From the NCBI RefSeq assembly GCF_964340395.1, contig NC_135566.1:19040501-19104500 (forward strand): a stretch of 64,000 bases of DNA, written 5' to 3'. This document shows, one piece after another, positions 55,213 to 64,000 of this stretch. Made by a program: the position numbers and the translations under genes. The notes under the pieces were generated by a model, which was given only the letters and a program-made list of their open reading frames with translations, did not search any database and had not been told where the DNA came from. This stretch comes from Glandiceps talaboti. Lineage: Eukaryota; Hemichordata; Enteropneusta; Spengelidae. The first letter of the stretch is position 1; each line of letters starts with the position of its first letter.

Positions 55213-57327
55213 TTTTTACAAATTAATTTATAGCAATTACACACCACACCATATTCATTTACAAATTCAATTTCCTGTCGTTTACAAGAAGAAATGTCTG
55301 AAAAGTTTATTTTGACATGTGTGAGCTACAATTACACTTAATTTAATAATAGAGTGTATTAAGATATGTGCCCAAACTCTTTGACATGTAGGAAGTCTGA
55401 AAAAATGAAAACGTTAGTATTATTTCATACCTGAAAAACAATGTACAAACATTAAATACACTTTGAGATTTTGTCGACTTCATCGGTTGGAAAAACCGCA
55501 GCGAACCCATTTCACATGGTTGACGGTGATGGCGCCCTTTATACACGCCAGTCTATTCGCAACCCTAATTAACGATCGCATGTCTATAAATATCATATAA
55601 ACAGTCACAGCTACCAAAACTAATTATAATTCATACAAAAATTATCGCAGGTTATCACTGCCACCTCTGTGTTCTGTACTATCAAAACAGTTTGATCTCA
55701 ATGAGCTGGTTGCTACGATACCTGAAGTAAGGGGTGCAGTATTAACAACTACTACACATCAGAATGTTGTTGGAACGTCCGTTGATGTCAAATAAATTGC
55801 CGGTTACCACGGCGAGGAATTGCTGGATAACACGAGATCGGTTTCTGGGTCGTGCACTCTGACCACACAAACTGAGAATGAATGTATTCCTGTTAGTTTG
55901 CAATTAGCACTGATAGGTTAACCAGTATTGTCTGATTTCCGATTAATAGAGGCGTATTTAGTGCCGACTTGAGTATACTTAGAGTAAATCATTTGTACAT
56001 TTCTCTCGAAATAGAACAAAGTAGAACATAGTTTACCAGAGTCACTGACATTGGATTGACACAGAATCACTTGTTGCGATGTAGTACGAATACCTAACTT
56101 GTGACGATGTGCCTGTTCTGAGTATCAGGTATGATATTATCCTATGGTTAGTCTAGAGTTCTAAACTGGTACAGTATACATTACGTATTAAAAACTTCAT
56201 TACTAATATGGTATTTGTTTTTAATACGCAATACTGTACCAGTTTAGAACTCTAGACTATCCTATGGTATCATAAACCGTTTATTGGCACAAAAATCAGA
56301 TACATTAATATTACAGAGCTACGTTTAAAAATAAAATATTTTATTGACGCGCGCGCAATGTCAGTACTACTACAGAACCGATTTTCAGTGCCCAAATGAC
56401 CATAGTCACTGTTGATTTAAGACCCTTTACACTTAGTACCACTATTCCATCGACATTGTTGATTAGACCTTATACGCTTAATACTAGTATTCCATGGGTA
56501 CTGTTGATTATACCCTATACGTTTAATACTGTTATTCCAGGCACACTGTTGATTAGAATCTATACTCTTAGAACTATTATTCCATTTACTTTGCCCCGAA
56601 TGTTGAAATTTCATTTTATTTTTACTCCAGATTTTTTTTTTACTTTTTTTTTTAAATTTGTCTGACGAGTGCGATGGTAGTGTCTGTTCATGAAAGGGGT
56701 GATTGGTGGTAGTGACGACTCGTGGGTTTGTGAATCCATGATTCAAGTTTTCTTCTTTGTTGCAGATTTCTCCAACTTCTCCATAGGAAAACTCCAATGA
56801 GTGAGAGAAGAACACACACGAAAAAAAACCCCACCTCATATCGTTTTATTTCTTATTTCATCTTTCGTCATAGAAAAAAAATCAGGGTGGTGTTCCAATA
56901 AGTTTTATTGTGAAGCAACTGACTGGTTCAAATTGCAGACTATAAGATTAGTTTTATTGTGAAGCAACTGACTGGTTCAAATTGCAGACTATAGGATTAG
57001 TTTTAAGTAAACAATGTTGGATGAATTTGGTTGATTTTTAGTGAAAATCTTGTCAACTAACAGAGAAAGTCTACAAATGAACAATGTACAAAGTTCTGAT
57101 TTGAATAGCATATACAGTTTATGTACACAAATAAGTGAAATAACATAACACAGTGAAAATATATTGAACGAACACTATGTAATCTCCCATTTGCCAACAG
57201 AAAGGTGCTGTTTACTTTAAAATGCACATAAAACACGGTATGTTTACAGAAAACAAATCACACAGACATATAACTTACGCCATGTAAATCCTCGGGGGAG
57301 GAAAGCTACGCCTTATTTCCGACATTG
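45477..57327 (-). CDS. EMI-domain collagen, EMID1/COL26A1 type (8 exons, at least 317 aa)
   Basis: Gene-level entry on the minus strand: 57327-57279, 54697-54539, 51126-51029, 50026-49974, 48984-48741, 47558-47470, 46510-46423 and 45652-45477. All joins agree in phase (2,2,1,0,1,0,1), giving 317 residues from the ATG at 57325. Residues about 18-101 form an EMI domain with seven cysteines (C21, C31, C49, C64, C90, C91, C99) and the CCPGFSG signature. Residues 103-119 are a short coiled coil. Gly-X-Y runs lie in 160-230 (13 triplets, a two-residue break, 10 triplets). Residues 231-260 are a second coiled coil, followed by an acidic/hydrophobic C-terminus. Vertebrate EMID1 and COL26A1 are secreted matrix proteins with EMI plus short collagen segments, so the same role is inferred. 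A signal peptide was not found and should be on a further upstream exon. Confidence 0.85.
46091..46277. repeat. 23-bp minisatellite, 8 copies
   Basis: The unit TCCTACAGCGACCCTGGCAAC plus TG, with GCGACC/GCAACC variants. It lies in the last intron of the collagen gene. Confidence 0.95.
46423..46510 (-). CDS. EMI collagen exon 7 (coiled coil)
   Basis: Residues 231-259: [29 protein letters not shown], with Leu/Ile/Val at heptad positions, as expected for chain trimerisation. Acceptor TTTGCTTTGCAG|TCC in phase 0. The donor AAAG|GTCAGT in phase 1 pairs with exon 8. If the donor were ignored, the frame would run on to TAG at 46373, giving an alternative short ending. Confidence 0.85.
46601..47015. 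mobile_element. MITE family A, copy 3
   Basis: Ends TTCAAAGGGAACACCTCTCC and inverted TTTCAAGGGGAACACCACTCC; both continue AGGAA. Interior as in the 31.3 kb copy. It sits in collagen intron 6, about 90 bp upstream of exon 7 on the transcribed strand. Confidence 0.75.
47470..47558 (-). CDS. EMI collagen exon 6 (Gly-X-Y)
   Basis: Completes Gly201 and encodes residues 202-230, [29 protein letters not shown], nine unbroken Gly-X-Y repeats after the PRG. Acceptor CAG|GTCC, donor AACG|GTAAGT, phase 1 to 0. Confidence 0.9.
47571..48740. other. EMI collagen intron 5
   Basis: No repeat family or extra exon was recognised. The two overlapping plus-strand frames near 47836-48053 lack any domain or flanking gene structure. 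Confidence 0.6.
48741..48984 (-). CDS. EMI collagen exon 5 (linker and Gly-X-Y)
   Basis: Residues 120-200. A Ser/Pro/Asn-rich linker ([20 protein letters not shown]...) is followed by [41 protein letters not shown]. Acceptor GTGTTTCAG|ATG, donor CCAG|GTAGCT. The Gly-X-Y register breaks at GPA-IP-G across the junction with exon 6. Confidence 0.92.
49140..49245. repeat. 25-bp tandem array, about 4 copies
   Basis: The unit CATTTCACACTCATTTTGGTGTA with minor changes. Located in collagen intron 4. Confidence 0.85.
49459..49632 (+). repeat. (CATT)n microsatellite
   Basis: Tetranucleotide run with CACT/TACT interruptions near 49550-49590. All three plus frames are open (FIHS-type repeats) and are not genes. 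Confidence 0.95.
49800..49915. repeat. 33-bp tandem array, about 3.5 copies
   Basis: The unit TTTTACAACGATGTGCCGTA plus AAGGAGCCTTTGA, located about 60-170 bp past the exon 4 donor of the collagen gene. It translates as an 11-residue repeat ([11 protein letters not shown]) because 33 is divisible by three. No evidence of expression. Confidence 0.85.
49974..50026 (-). CDS. EMI collagen exon 4 (short coiled coil)
   Basis: 53 bases encoding, after the split Glu, [17 protein letters not shown] (residues 103-119). Acceptor CTGTTCCTCAG|AA, donor TTG|GTAAGT. The CxxC followed by a Leu-heptad segment after the EMI domain is seen in EMID/COL26A1 proteins. Confidence 0.85.
51029..51126 (-). CDS. EMI collagen exon 3 (C-terminal half of EMI domain)
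   Basis: Residues 70-101: [32 protein letters not shown]. It matches the conserved EMI ending (PxYRxxYxxV...CCPGYxGxxC). Acceptor TCTTTCCAG|AG, donor ATAG|GTAAGT, phase 2 to 1. Confidence 0.92.
52804..52890. repeat. (AT)n microsatellite
   Basis: Uninterrupted AT run of about 87 bp. Spurious Tyr/Ile frames on both strands. Confidence 0.95.
53548..53742 (+). CDS. Small open frame with signal-peptide-like start, 64 aa (uncertain)
   Basis: Begins [20 protein letters not shown], a basic n-region followed by a hydrophobic core and small residues, as in secretory signal peptides. Four Cys follow (three of them within residues 23-42). It lies antisense in collagen intron 2. No homologous family is recognised and no partner exon was found on this strand, so it could be a small secreted peptide gene, a first exon or chance. 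Confidence 0.2.
   Translation: MSRTPIASSIVLFLGLLLSSRLCYHIFGSPLCLVPHTLSHCGFFNNLINNLLLYIPLSRILTQK
54539..54697 (-). CDS. EMI collagen exon 2 (N-terminal half of EMI domain)
   Basis: Residues 17-68: [20 protein letters not shown], then [16 protein letters not shown] and ending RERNCGNSF. It contains the conserved NWC start of EMI domains and Cys 21, 31, 49 and 64. Acceptor GGTTTTTCGCAG|G, donor TTCAG|GTGAGA. The two leftover bases join exon 3 to make Arg. It was found by reading the minus strand directly. Confidence 0.9.
54936..55213. repeat. Compound microsatellite (CATA/CA/CATG/CAGA/TA)
   Basis: (CATA)n, (CA)n, (CATA)n with a CATG pair, (CAGA)n, (CA)n, (TA)n. Located in collagen intron 1, about 240 bp upstream of exon 2. 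The long minus-strand frames here are repeat-encoded. Confidence 0.95.
56149..56259. mobile_element. 111-bp foldback MITE with 9-bp target duplication
   Basis: Ends TAGTCTAGAGTTCTAAACTG and its exact inverse, CAGTTTAGAACTCTAGACTA. The match runs 29 bp perfectly and, after a 4-bp gap, through GTATTAAAAAC / GTTTTTAATAC. Flanks TCCTATGGT at 56140-56148 and 56260-56268 are identical. Nine-base duplications with long inverted ends are typical of Mutator-like elements. Located in collagen intron 1. Confidence 0.9.
56416..56600 (+). repeat. 45-bp tandem array, about 4 copies
   Basis: The unit is near 'CACTGTTGATTAGACCCTATACGCTTAATACTATTATTCCA'. The frames on both strands here (for example NNSIKRI-type repeats on the minus strand) are unit translations. 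Confidence 0.85.
56901..57012. repeat. 49-bp tandem duplication
   Basis: AGTTTTATTGTGAAGCAACT... at 56901 recurs at 56950 with near identity, and a partial third copy starts at 56999. Confidence 0.9.
57279..57327 (-). CDS. EMI collagen exon 1 of the model (pre-EMI segment)
   Basis: 49 bases between CGCTTACAG|CA and ATGGC|GTAAGT. The only frame matching exon 2 (phase 2) reads [16 protein letters not shown] and runs straight into TGNWC of the EMI domain. Support is the strong splice sites and the phase agreement. The segment is not hydrophobic, so it cannot be the signal peptide. The ATG may be internal, with the true first exon further right. Confidence 0.5.
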
Positions 57328-59021
57328 CTGTAAGCGCTTCAGTAAATAAACGCTATAGGCTTGTAATAACAGTTTTTAGAATCAATCACGTAAGTCGTAT
57401 TTATACCACTTTTTTTCCGATTGAACGATCCGTAATCTTTTGAGCTTTAGATATGGCATGACAGAAGCATTTTTCACGTTTTCACTGTTGTGTTGAATTT
57501 GTCAATAACAATTTTCTTGAGTTGTATTACAGTTAATCCGAATGGTTGAAACGTGGCATACACGAACGAAAACGAAAATGTGCAGTAGGGTCTACGTTTA
57601 TTGTTGTTGCCGTTGTATGTTTAATTTTGTTTGGGTTTTTTCTTCTTTAAAACAGATTTTCTCTAAATTTTGTCTCTTTCTGATAAATAAGCAAGTATGA
57701 ATGTTTCAAGTCTTTTTCTCAACTGTAAAATGAAGTATAAATGTGAACAATCAATTCTGGAAAGTACTTTAAAAAAACAATAATGTTCATAATATTCTGT
57801 ACTCGGACGATGGCGATCTCTGCAAATCCGTTCTTATCACTGGTCCTTCTCTGTAAACAGATGGCATGGCAGATAGCTTTGATTTTGTCCTTGTAGCAGC
57901 ACCTAATTTGGGAGGGTTATCTTGTTAATTTTCACTTCAAAGTAAAACTACATCAGTTTGATCCTTGAGGATATTACCCTGGACTCAGTCAAATACTTAT
58001 GACATAGACTAATTAAAGCTAAGTGGTCGAAGACCGTGACGCGTGACGGAGCTCGAGGTTAGGTTGTTTCAACCCAACCCCCATGTAAAATGTACATTGG
58101 ATTCTAGAAAAGGTAGGGCCGGATTAAAATTTACAAGTTTGACCTTCGGTTCTCGCAGAAAATTCACGAAAGGGGACGCCAGTTGACTCAAGGTAAAAAA
58201 GTCAATTAGTCCTTTGAAAAGAAAAGTCAGCGTAAGTTAGAAGCTACCCTCCCGGCAGTTTATTTTATAATGTTATTTCAAACGAAGCAATTGCCACTTT
58301 GCTACCTTGAAGGGCTAGAATTAAAACTAAAGAGCTCTAGATATCGTTCACTCATGACTAGTATATCTCAAAGAACTAATCCTTTTATTCTGGCACATTT
58401 ACTGTCTGAAGAGAATTGATATCGCTCACTTAATTCCAGATGACAGATTCTTTTAAGAATACTCGAGGGTTTTCACGACATAGGTTGAAGAAGTGGCTAT
58501 GATTGGCGTACTCACTGAATAGCAGTTGTGTTCTCTGATACTGTGATAGTACTGCTTTTTAAAAGTCACTCCAGTAGCAATTAGGATTGTTTGTATATAC
58601 ACATACATGTAAAGTGTCTTCAAAACTGGCAGACAACAGATAAAAACGTTTGTCACATTACCAAGGACCGTGACAACGCACACCTCGGGGCAAAATAACT
58701 GGTCTACTTCTCACCGATAAAATAACACTTGTAACATAGACAGGTCCTCTAAAAGTATCTGGTTGCAGACAGTAATATATTAAAGTACTTTCACCTTTCA
58801 CATCACAAATTGAGACATACATGTACACGTAACCTCGTAATGCTGTGAAAATATTTGTTTTGTAACGGAATTGATGATATATAGACTGTGCAAATAGAAG
58901 CTCCTTCTAGTTAGACATAACCTCTGGGAAAAACTAGGAAGATGGAGGGGAAAGTGATTTATTACCGATGGTATTGAGTGGGGGGGGGGGCTAGAGTCTG
59001 ATAGGGGAGACATACTGATAT

Positions 59022-59022
<1 letters not shown>

Positions 59023-59111
<89 letters not shown>

Positions 59112-59165
59112 GTCAGTCAGTCAGTCAGTCAGTCAATCAGTCAGTCAGACAGAGAAACAGACAGA
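59023..59165. repeat. Compound microsatellite (GA, CAGA, CAGT)
   Basis: (GA)n then (CAGA)n then (CAGT)n with a CAAT interruption. Spurious Arg/Glu and Thr/Asp/Arg/Gln frames. Confidence 0.95.
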
Positions 59166-59363
59166 CAGAGATTACACGGCTACCCCACCCCGCGTCAACC
59201 ATAAATAACAACAAGGGTAATTTTTTTTACAGAATATCGTTATGGATGTTGTTGGGTGAAGGCAACACACTCTGCAAGGGTAACTATAGACGGTAGTTGC
59301 TATATATATACGTTAATGACACACCTGTTGAATAATAGTGACGTTTAATAGCTGCGGTAATCA

Positions 59364-59485
59364 CCAACAGTGTTTACTGTATCAGTCTGAGTGGCTTCAA
59401 AGCTTCTAGTACCCTTATAGTTTACCAACAGTGTTTACTGTATCAGTCTGAGTGGCTTCAAAGCTTCTAGTGCCCGTATAGTTTG
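59364..59485. repeat. 61-bp tandem duplication
   Basis: CCAACAGTGTTTACTGTATC... at 59364 repeats at 59425 with only a few differences, so the duplication is recent. Confidence 0.95.
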
Positions 59486-61799
59486 CCGACACTCACAGAC
59501 ACAGTTCAACATCAATGTTTTCACTGGTAGCATAAAGAGTATCATGTAGTCAAGGTTATGTCCCTTGGGATGGAAATCTATACACGTGTATGGCTTTTGT
59601 ACAGTTAAACTCACTGCAACAAGGTATAACTGGTGTTCTTATCACATACCACACATGGCCATACACCAGGCATACATATACGGACTGTTACAAGTAGGAT
59701 CAACTATGACCTCATCTTTGGGCCATTATCTTACTGTTATCTTGTCCTGGGGATGATATCAGTTTTAGACGAGTATGTGATAAACTTTAGTATCTCAGAA
59801 GAGAGAAGACCGGATGCTCTGGTGCTTGGCCTCGTACCAGAGATAATCCAATTTTAGAATATGGCATAGCTATGTGTACCCCCCCCCCCTTCACCTCTCC
59901 CAATTCCGGTTTAGCTAACAATAATATTTGGGTTGATGAAAGATCAATAGTAAATATTCTTTAAAGGGGTACAGTCTGAGAATTCATAGTCTTTGGTGTT
60001 TACTATATAGTTTCATACTAAATATATTTGTATTAGTCCATCTATCAAAAATTGTACGTCGAATCGTGTCCAGTAAGCTCTCAGTCACCTGAAATAGGCA
60101 AAACTGTCTCCGTTTCTAAACCTGCCTATGCGTATCATAATGCGCATGCGTCGACACCTATAAGCGTTTCACATGGTAGTGTTACTATTATTGTGTAGTT
60201 ACATTTGTACACTGTCTTGAGTAAAAATGGGACATGACTTACAGAATGTGAGGTTTGGAGAAATTACGAGGATGTCATACTATGAATTCCATTATAAACT
60301 AAACACTAGGATTTAGAGTATCATAACTTAAAGTGGCACAAACTGAGTTTATAAACCTTTTACTCAAATGAAAATACTTACATAAAACATTGATTATTCT
60401 ATTCTAGTATAATATTAATGTCAATGCATATCATCTATGACATTACAAATGTCTTCTGGCATTGTTAGAACAGTTAATTGCAAAGTAGGGATTTCCTGAA
60501 TGTTTTTTGATATGTATGATCAATTACGTCACCGGATTGTTTACGAGTTATATCCTAATACCAGGTTTGAGTTCAGTCAATTGTAAGTGGTTGTTAAGTT
60601 TGCTTCAGTATGTACAATACTGTGAGTACTTTTTAAATATGCAGTAAAAACTACGCCTATACACGTATAAACTCAGCTTGTGCCCCTTCAATGATTAATT
60701 CTGTTTATTGTGTGACAATAGGTTTCAAATCCTAGACATGTAAATGTGTCTACAAATGAAAAGATGTGTTGGACACGAAAAAAAAACATATCATACGATA
60801 TACCTATTACCTATAAACCCCGGATATTCAAGTTACAGGCAGCTAGCGTCAGTGCAGTACACTGCACTGGTACAAAATAGAATTTCATCTGCTATTTAGA
60901 ATCAAATTGGCATTTTAATCAACGATGTCCATGTGACGGGATTTTTCCATCTCACGTTTTACGACTTACAAATTCTTGCAGATGGTGTGGCCGACCATGA
61001 TATTTCAAGTCACTTATTTGATAGTCTTTACAGTAAGTATGTGTTACAACACGTGTCCTGTCCACTTCAACGAACACATTGAATAGTGAAGTCAGGGATA
61101 GACATCTTTCATCGCGATGTTAAATGGAATACCTTTTCACGACATAACCCCATCCCATGCCCACCTATGTCATGTGACAGTTTATGTAAATTCTGTGTAG
61201 AATGAAACACAAAGAAACAATACGGTCTTCGCTCTCCATTTGTAAAAAGTCACATTTACTTAATTTATTAGTCTGGCTCGTAGATACGCCTGAGTGCAAG
61301 CCCCTGGGCGTCCTTGAAATGTACCAGACTGGACAGAATATACAAATCTTTGTTTAACCGCTCTTTATCGTAAGAATGCTCTTTATCTTGGCTCTTTTCG
61401 CATAAAGAAATTGTATGGTGATTAATTATATAACAATGGAACTTGTACAACAGTTTGGAAGAAGCGTTATCCCCTCCGAATTTTGTCGGGCTGTCGATAT
61501 GGCAGGGCAGTGTTATTTATCACTGCATGCAAGGTTCGAACCCATCCAGAGTCGAATAGATTTCAGGGATTACATTTTTTCAAGATATTTTTGTGAGTTT
61601 TAATCTGTATATAGTTATTTGGTATATATATGGATAACGGTATGTTTTACCTAATTCTTTTTACTCACTTTTATTGTATATCTTCACCCAATGTGTTCAG
61701 AGGTTTTGTGGTCCTACCTTACAACGAAAGTCTTAGTTTAATTAAGTGGAATGGCTTTTAGAAACGTTCAAAGTATTTATTTATAATTAGAAGTCTTGT

Positions 61800-61955
61800 T
61801 TAGGTATAGATTGCTTAAATCGAGTGGTTACTATAGCGACAACCAAACATGTTGTTCATAGATAGTATCAAGATGTTTAATTGGTAGACCTATTTTAGGT
61901 ATAGATTGTTTAAATCTAATAATTACCATAGCAACAACTTAACATGTTTTTGAGA
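61800..61955. repeat. 104-bp diverged tandem duplication
   Basis: 'TTTAGGTATAGATTGCTTAAATC..GT.ACTATAGCGACAACC.AACATGTT' recurs about 104 bp on with roughly 80 percent identity. Confidence 0.8.
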
Positions 61956-64000
61956 TATGCACAGCATTCTGCAGACGTTCTCACCACACCATATTCTTTG
62001 TACATGAGTTTGTACTAATCATATGTTATATTTGCCAAATTCATTTCCAAAGATCTGTTTGCAATCAGTTTGAAAAATTGGGTCTTTAGAATTAGGTATG
62101 TACAATTTGAAAGCTTTTACATTATTGTCTTTATAGATTTGTAACCCATGAGAACCCATCTGTGTTGGTAAATGACTGTGTCGAATTAAATTTCATTTAA
62201 CAATTTTCTAGTTTGTGTTTGTCATAAAACCTTAATTCGATAAATACTAAACCCATTAATATTATCATAAAAGAGATGGGTACTACTTTTATCGAGTCAA
62301 ATTTCAAGTAACAATTTCAAGTTTGCGTTTGTAATAAATTTCAGTTTAACTATTAAACCCATTTTAATAGCACATAACAGGGAATAGGTACTACTTTGAA
62401 CACGGTCTACATCCATCTCCACAAGGTGATAACGTGTAAAAGAATGAATCGAAAGCCGAGAATCAAGTCACATAGAACAAGAAATGACAGTATCTCACAT
62501 GTCAATCTACAAATACTATAGGATGATTGATTGGATAGAACTAATTAAACAATGTACACCCAAACAAGACTTCTAATTAAATGTTTTAAAAGATTCTAAA
62601 AGTCATTCCACTGAATTAAGCTGGTGGTATTTTTACAAACAATTAGATCATTGGCATTTAGATGTGTAATCAGATCATTACTACACGACAAGTATAGCAT
62701 TGTACTTTTTTTAACAACTGGAGCCATGTTATTTTGAACAGCATAATGGTCTATTCTATTTTGAGACACAAAAGCATTTGTTTCCTTTCTAAAGAAACCT
62801 TCGATGACATTATATTCAGACACTTGTTTCTAAAATTATCTTGTATTAGAGTTGACTTTCTTTTACTCCACCACTGAACAAGTTGGGTAATTTTACGCTA
62901 ATTTATCGAATCATCGAACTGTGTAACCACGTGTATTTGCTTACAGTCTGACAGAGTAATTTCAGGTAAAAAGTCAAAATTAAAGCATTGATTTTGGAAT
63001 TACATTTTGAACGAACTGTGCATGCTTGACTTCAAATCTCGGCAGCATCTCACGGTACATAGCAATTACTTTGTTCCAATTAGTTGTTCGTTATTTGTCT
63101 TGGCAAGGTGCAATTCAACGTGGAGCGTTACTGCCATTTTGTACCAGCCCTAGGGAATACCTTAATTGAGTGAATGACTTGAAATGTGTATGAATACAAG
63201 GCTGCTCACTCTACAACTAAAGTATGATCACCTATGAGAAAGGCCCTTGTTTACTGCCTTATCAAAAAATATCGTAATCAATCAATTTAATGTGCAAGAT
63301 TATGTGAGAGAAACATATATTTTGATTCAGTTCTGTATTTCTTACAACTATGCTTTATGATATATAATCAGATTGTTACCTGCCCCCTCCAAATTTGAAG
63401 TGGCATCTGTCTGTCCCTCTGATTGTCAGCACGAGTGCATGTGTTCATGTTTTTTTTCTTTCTAGTTATCGAAAAGCCAAAAGAAGAGCACGAAATGATA
63501 TCCCCAATATACACGGTCACCAATTTCTATATTTTGTACTATTTGTACAGGTACACAGATACACCCTATATATAGTAAATGTGGTGACATAGGTGACGTC
63601 TGCCTGTCAATCACTCAAAATTATTTGTTTTAAAGATGTCACTTTCGGGGAATAGCCAAGTAGATAAGCTTTTTTTAGTACAAGGTTTAGATTGATTACA
63701 CAATATCAAACAAATTGATACATATCTCGCTAGTGGTAGACCGAGTACAGATATAAATAAATGAGCATACCTCGCCACAATAAATTAATGATATTTTGTC
63801 GTTCCAAATCATAGTGGACGTTTCCGGAATAATTAAAGAGTCTTTATACTACTGAACGTGTTGCACGTTTTTTCTTCTGTTTACAACTATCTTATTCATG
63901 TTCTAGCAGCGTCTACATGTATTTCAAAAATCTCGCTATTAGCATTAGTGAAAGCACATACATTTAAATACTGATGGCTGTGGTGCGTACACGTAACCAT

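Larger units (their letters stand above)
57328..64000. other. Right-hand region without a recognised gene
   Basis: Read on both strands without finding a convincing exon. Contents: (GA)n/(CAGA)n/(CAGT)n at 59023-59165, a 61-bp tandem duplication (59364-59485), an NRF1-like TGCGCATGCGTC at 60141-60152, a 104-bp duplication at about 61800-61950, and a 120-bp duplication at about 62175-62400. Upstream exons of the collagen gene are expected here but were not identified. Confidence 0.6.

Noticed and set aside
54739-55315. Frames up to 157 residues of MYVCMYV or HTYIHTY type
   Set aside because: Encoded by the (CATA)n/(CAGA)n compound microsatellite.
56417-56839. 140-residue minus-strand frame with NNSIKRI repeats
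   Set aside because: It covers a 45-bp minisatellite plus low-complexity sequence. It has no phase-compatible link to the collagen exons and no domain.
61415-61603. 62-residue plus-strand frame
   Set aside because: No domain, no splice context, and the length is expected by chance.

Overview
The window is animal nuclear DNA: AT-rich, gene-sparse, with GT-AG introns, short exons, dinucleotide microsatellites, many minisatellites and several families of small DNA transposons. The gene content (a C2H2 zinc-finger regulator with a FOG/SALL-type N-terminus and an EMI-domain collagen) and the repeat style suggest a marine invertebrate, possibly a deuterostome such as a hemichordate, echinoderm or amphioxus. 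The species cannot be fixed from sequence alone.

Three spliced genes can be supported by phase-consistent exon joins. (1) 365-2572, plus strand: four internal exons of a group II PLP-dependent amino-acid decarboxylase. Its N-terminus lies left of the window and its C-terminal exons were not found. (2) 10152-40771, plus strand: a six-exon gene for a 604-residue zinc-finger protein. It has an MSRRKQ-type (NuRD/RBBP4-binding class) N-terminus on a tiny first exon, an acidic and Tyr/Ser-rich middle, five C2H2 fingers and an acidic tail. A CpG-rich promoter-like region lies just upstream, and a roughly 2.2 kb 3' UTR ends at a good AATAAA near 43.02 kb. (3) 57327-45477, minus strand: an eight-exon gene for a secreted EMI-domain collagen (EMID1/COL26A1 type). 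It has a seven-cysteine EMI domain, short Gly-X-Y stretches, a coiled coil and a novel-looking C-terminus. The signal-peptide exon was not identified and is probably further right. Genes 2 and 3 converge, with about 2 kb between their ends.

The rest is repeats. 2.6-10 kb and 12.4-14.7 kb hold copies of a dispersed TG-linked repeat with imperfect internal units. One copy is split by a 1.2 kb PIF/Harbinger-like element with TAA target duplications. The 14 kb intron 2 of the zinc-finger gene carries a 62-bp array of CTCF-like sites (17.75-18.15 kb), a palindromic 21-bp array (19.6 kb), two adjoining MITEs (20.5-21.25 kb) and a large 20-bp-based minisatellite (26.5-27.5 kb). Intron 4 begins with a perfect 14 x 37-bp array in which every unit repeats the end of exon 4 and its 5' splice site. 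Intron 4 also holds a 272-bp hAT-like MITE with an 8-bp target duplication. The collagen gene holds a 111-bp foldback element with a perfect 9-bp duplication. From 57.4 to 64 kb no convincing gene was found.

The strongest candidate for something undescribed is the splice-donor minisatellite fused to a single-finger, frame-neutral exon. It could act as a tunable splicing or decay switch on the zinc-finger gene. Nothing here shows the three genes acting in one pathway.
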